DNA of 64,000 nt from Devosia marina. GTDB lineage: Bacteria; Pseudomonadota; Alphaproteobacteria; Rhizobiales; Devosiaceae. Below the pieces are notes generated by a model. That model was not told the origin of the DNA. It saw only the letters and a program-made list of their open reading frames with translations, and made no database searches. The stretch lies in the NCBI RefSeq assembly GCF_009758415.1, contig NZ_WQRF01000001.1, positions 1 to 64,000 on the forward strand, in the 5' to 3' direction. Shown one piece after another: positions 61,391 to 64,000 of this stretch (its first letter is position 1; every line of letters begins with the position of its first letter). Position numbers and translations under genes: made by a program.

Positions 61391-62293
61391 ATGCGCCGCA
61401 TTCTGTCCAGCATCACCGATGGGAAGGGCTTCGATCTCATCATGGTCGGCATGACGATGCTTTTTCTGTTCGCCCTTGCCGGCGTACCGCTCGTCTACAA
61501 CGTCGTGATGAGCTTCCAGCAAGTCGATATGTTCAATCTCAACACGTTCTCCAGGCCCTTTGCCGGATTTGAGAACTATGTGGCGATTGTCAGCCAGCCC
61601 GAATTCTGGCTGGTCATCCGGAATACAGCAATTTTCGTCTTCGGCTCGATTGCCGGGCAGTTCATTTTCGGCTTCGCACTTGCCATCTTCTTTATGCTCA
61701 GCTTCCCCTTTGCCTCGACAATCCGTGGCCTGTTCCTCGTCTCCTGGGTCATGCCCGGCCTTGTGGTCGGCGCGCTCTGGGGCTGGATCCTGGCCGGCGA
61801 TTTCGGCGTGCTCAACGCGATCCTGCGCGGGCTCGGCATTATCGATGGCACCATGTTCTGGAAATCCGACCCGAACCTGTCGATCTGGGCCGTCACCATC
61901 GCCAATATCTGGCTCGGTCTGGCCTTCAACATGATGCTGCTATCGGTCGGTCTCGCCGGCATTCCGCGTGACCTCTACGAAGCGGCTGAACTCGACGGTG
62001 CCAATGGCTGGCAGCGTTTCACTACCATCACCCTGCCCATGATGCGCTCGACCATCGGCGCAGTCCTTGCCCTCGGCCTGATTTACACCCTGCAGCAGTT
62101 CGACCTGTTCCCCGCCATCACCGAAGGCGGACCCGCCAATAGCTCCAATGTGGCGCAATACTGGGCCTGGCAGTGGTCGTTCCAGCTCTTCGACTTTGCC
62201 AAGGGCGCCACCGTCTCGATGATGATGCTGATCTTCGTGCTGGTCGCTTCGATCGTCTATGTCCGCTCGACCCGCCATGAGGTGCGCGGATGA
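61391..62293 (+). CDS. sugar ABC transporter permease (MalF type)
   Basis: A 300-residue permease with six membrane segments and the EAA loop YEAAELDGANGWQRFTTITLPM near residue 197. ATG 61391 follows GGGAAGAGG. It overlaps the next permease gene by four bases. Confidence 0.93.
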   Translation: MRRILSSITDGKGFDLIMVGMTMLFLFALAGVPLVYNVVMSFQQVDMFNLNTFSRPFAGFENYVAIVSQPEFWLVIRNTAIFVFGSIAGQFIFGFALAIFFMLSFPFASTIRGLFLVSWVMPGLVVGALWGWILAGDFGVLNAILRGLGIIDGTMFWKSDPNLSIWAVTIANIWLGLAFNMMLLSVGLAGIPRDLYEAAELDGANGWQRFTTITLPMMRSTIGAVLALGLIYTLQQFDLFPAITEGGPANSSNVAQYWAWQWSFQLFDFAKGATVSMMMLIFVLVASIVYVRSTRHEVRG

Positions 62294-63117
62294 CCCGGGT
62301 TGCTGCACCAAAACTCCTGCTGATCCTCGCTCTGGCGCTGGCGGCAGTCTATCTGTTCCCGCTCTACTGGATGTATGCCACCAGCCTCAAGGGCGCTTCG
62401 GAGATCTTTGCCAATCCGCCGACCTTCTGGCCCCGCGAACCGGATTTCTCCATTTTTCCGGCGACCTGGGAGCGGCGGACCATGGACACGTTCCTCTGGA
62501 ACAGCCTGGTCATCGCCACCGGCGTGACCACCCTCACCGTCTTGCTCGGCACCGGTTGCGCTTATGTGCTGGCCCGTTACCGCAACCCCTGGATCGATAT
62601 TGGCCTGTTCGCCATCCTGATGCTGCAGGTCCTGCCGGCCTCGGTGATGATCACGCCGCTCTATGTCGGCTTCAACCAGCTCGGCCTGCTCGACTATCCG
62701 CGAACGGCGGTCATCATTGCCGCCGCGGGCAAGTCCATCCCGTTCTATATCGTGCTCGTCCGCGCCACCTTCATGAGCGTGCCAAGCGAGCTCGAGGAAG
62801 CGGCGCTGGTCGATGGCAATTCGCGCTGGGGTGCCTTTTTCTTCATCGTGCTCCCACTGGCGCGAAACGGCATCCTCGTGCTGGCCATTCTCACCTTCAT
62901 GCAGGCCTTCGGCGAATACATCTATTCGAAATCAATCATCACGACGCAGTCGCTTCAGCCGGCCAGTGTCGGCCTGTCGGGCTTCCTTGGCCCGAACTCC
63001 ACCGATTGGAACGGGATCATGGCCTATGCCGCGATGTATGTGACCCCAATCATCCTCGTCTTCGTTATCCTGCAGCGCCGCATCGTGTCCGGCCTAACCT
63101 CGGGAGCCCTCAAATGA
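62290..63117 (+). CDS. carbohydrate ABC transporter permease (MalG type)
   Basis: A 275-residue permease with six membrane segments and the EAA loop EEAALVDGNSRWGAFFFIVLPL near residue 174. Its stop overlaps the ATPase start (ATGA). Confidence 0.93.
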   Translation: MTRVAAPKLLLILALALAAVYLFPLYWMYATSLKGASEIFANPPTFWPREPDFSIFPATWERRTMDTFLWNSLVIATGVTTLTVLLGTGCAYVLARYRNPWIDIGLFAILMLQVLPASVMITPLYVGFNQLGLLDYPRTAVIIAAAGKSIPFYIVLVRATFMSVPSELEEAALVDGNSRWGAFFFIVLPLARNGILVLAILTFMQAFGEYIYSKSIITTQSLQPASVGLSGFLGPNSTDWNGIMAYAAMYVTPIILVFVILQRRIVSGLTSGALK

Positions 63118-64000
63118 GTGCCCAACCCCAGATCGAACTCGTCGGCATCGACAAGCACTATGGCACCTTCCACGCGCTCAAGAACATCGACCTGATCATT
63201 CCCAAGGGCCAGTTCGTGGCTCTGGTCGGGCCCTCGGGCTGCGGCAAGTCGACACTTCTGCGATCAATTGCTGGGTTGGAAAGCATCACCGGCGGCACCA
63301 TGAAGATCGCCGGCGAAGTGATGAACGGTGTGCCGCCGCGCAAGCGCGATGTCGCCATGGTGTTCCAGTCCTATGCGCTTTATCCGCATATGACGGTTGA
63401 GCAGAACCTGACCTATTCTTTGCGCCTGAAGCGCGTGCCCAGGTCAGAGGCCAGGAAAGCTGCAGACGAAGTTGCCAAGACCATTGGCCTGCAGCAATTG
63501 ATGCATCGCTATCCACGCGAGCTCTCCGGTGGCCAGCGCCAGCGGGTGGCCATGGGGCGGGCGATCATCCGCCACCCCAAGGCCTTCCTGTTCGACGAGC
63601 CGCTGTCCAATCTGGACGCCGCCCTGCGCGTGCATATGCGCAAGGAAATCCGTGCCTTGCACGACCGGCTCGGCGCAACCTCTGTTTATGTCACGCACGA
63701 CCAGATCGAGGCCATGACCATGGCCGATCATGTGGTGGTGATGCGTGATGGTGTCATCGAACAGCAGGGCAGCCCGCTCGCGCTTTACGACACCCCGGCC
63801 ACCCGCTTTGTCGCCGGTTTTATCGGTTCACCCGCGATGAACTTCATCCCCGGGACCATTGCTGACGACGGCCAGCATGTGACCTTGGAACTTGAGGGGG
63901 TCGCGGCCTTGCCCATTGGCCGAAGCCTGGAGCCAAGCCGGAAGGTCATTGTCGGATTGCGTCCAGAACATATCGAGGCGACCCCAGGCAAAAGCGGGCA
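63114..64000 (+). CDS. sugar ABC transporter ATPase (UgpC/MalK type), 3'-partial
   Basis: About 295 residues are seen before the window ends. Walker A GPSGCGKST, signature LSGGQRQR, Walker B FLFDEPLSNLD and switch THDQIEA are complete; the TOBE domain has begun (GSPAMNFIPGTI, then GLRPEHIEA). ATG 63114 is coupled to the permease gene. It completes the fourth sugar importer of the window. Confidence 0.93.
   Translation, partial: MSAQPQIELVGIDKHYGTFHALKNIDLIIPKGQFVALVGPSGCGKSTLLRSIAGLESITGGTMKIAGEVMNGVPPRKRDVAMVFQSYALYPHMTVEQNLTYSLRLKRVPRSEARKAADEVAKTIGLQQLMHRYPRELSGGQRQRVAMGRAIIRHPKAFLFDEPLSNLDAALRVHMRKEIRALHDRLGATSVYVTHDQIEAMTMADHVVVMRDGVIEQQGSPLALYDTPATRFVAGFIGSPAMNFIPGTIADDGQHVTLELEGVAALPIGRSLEPSRKVIVGLRPEHIEATPGKSG

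Overview
The window reads as chromosomal DNA of a free-living, GC-rich alphaproteobacterium, most likely a Hyphomicrobiales member of the Devosia kind. This rests on gene content (bufferin-type operon, BigR-type sulfide regulator, many carbohydrate ABC importers of the UgpC class, enolase-superfamily sugar-acid dehydratases) and on codon style. It is an inference, since no rRNA or other phylogenetic marker is present. I found no tRNA, rRNA, CRISPR array or intact mobile element.

Bases 1-17,200: an ECF sigma factor with a small zinc-finger anti-sigma factor leads a leftward operon (two short-chain dehydrogenases, a fatty acid hydroxylase, a VTT membrane protein). Rightward follows a ynj-like locus: peroxiredoxin, CDP-alcohol phosphotransferase, ABC ATPase, YnjB-type binding protein and two permeases. 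Next comes a divergent stress locus. An NrsF (DUF1109) anti-sigma gene with a glutaredoxin runs left, and a bufferin operon (bufA, bufB, bufC, DoxX) runs right. bufB carries an in-frame TGA where a conserved Trp is expected. The sigma gene and bufA both have a GTAAC-N16-CGA promoter, which suggests one regulon. Unknown membrane proteins, an NrtS-like protein and a CSS-motif EAL phosphodiesterase complete the part.

Bases 17,800-37,500: a sugar-acid catabolic region. It has a sugar ABC importer, dehydratases of the UxuA and DgoD kinds, two SDRs, a RraA-like protein, a cupin, an aldo/keto reductase, an iron alcohol dehydrogenase, a VOC protein, an IclR regulator, a second enolase-superfamily enzyme, a Gfo/Idh oxidoreductase, a zinc alcohol dehydrogenase whose best start is ATT, and a sugar isomerase. 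It ends in two epimerase genes that are both 5'-truncated and point away from each other, a sign of deletion. Gene-poor stretches lie near both ends and inside it.

Bases 38,200-47,700: two LacI regulators, a GH2 glycosidase and a complete sugar ABC importer. Bases 47,850-52,500: a BigR-like sulfide/persulfide locus (DUF2892, two YeeE/YedE transporters, persulfide dioxygenase, DUF442 protein, SulP transporter). Bases 52,600-64,000: a GH127 beta-L-arabinofuranosidase, three LacI regulators with visible palindromic operators, a Gfo/Idh oxidoreductase, a sugar isomerase and a fourth sugar ABC importer that runs off the window.

Together the sugar clusters form a plant-polysaccharide scavenging zone: import, debranching by GH2 and GH127, then oxidation and isomerisation of unusual sugars, each under local LacI or IclR control.
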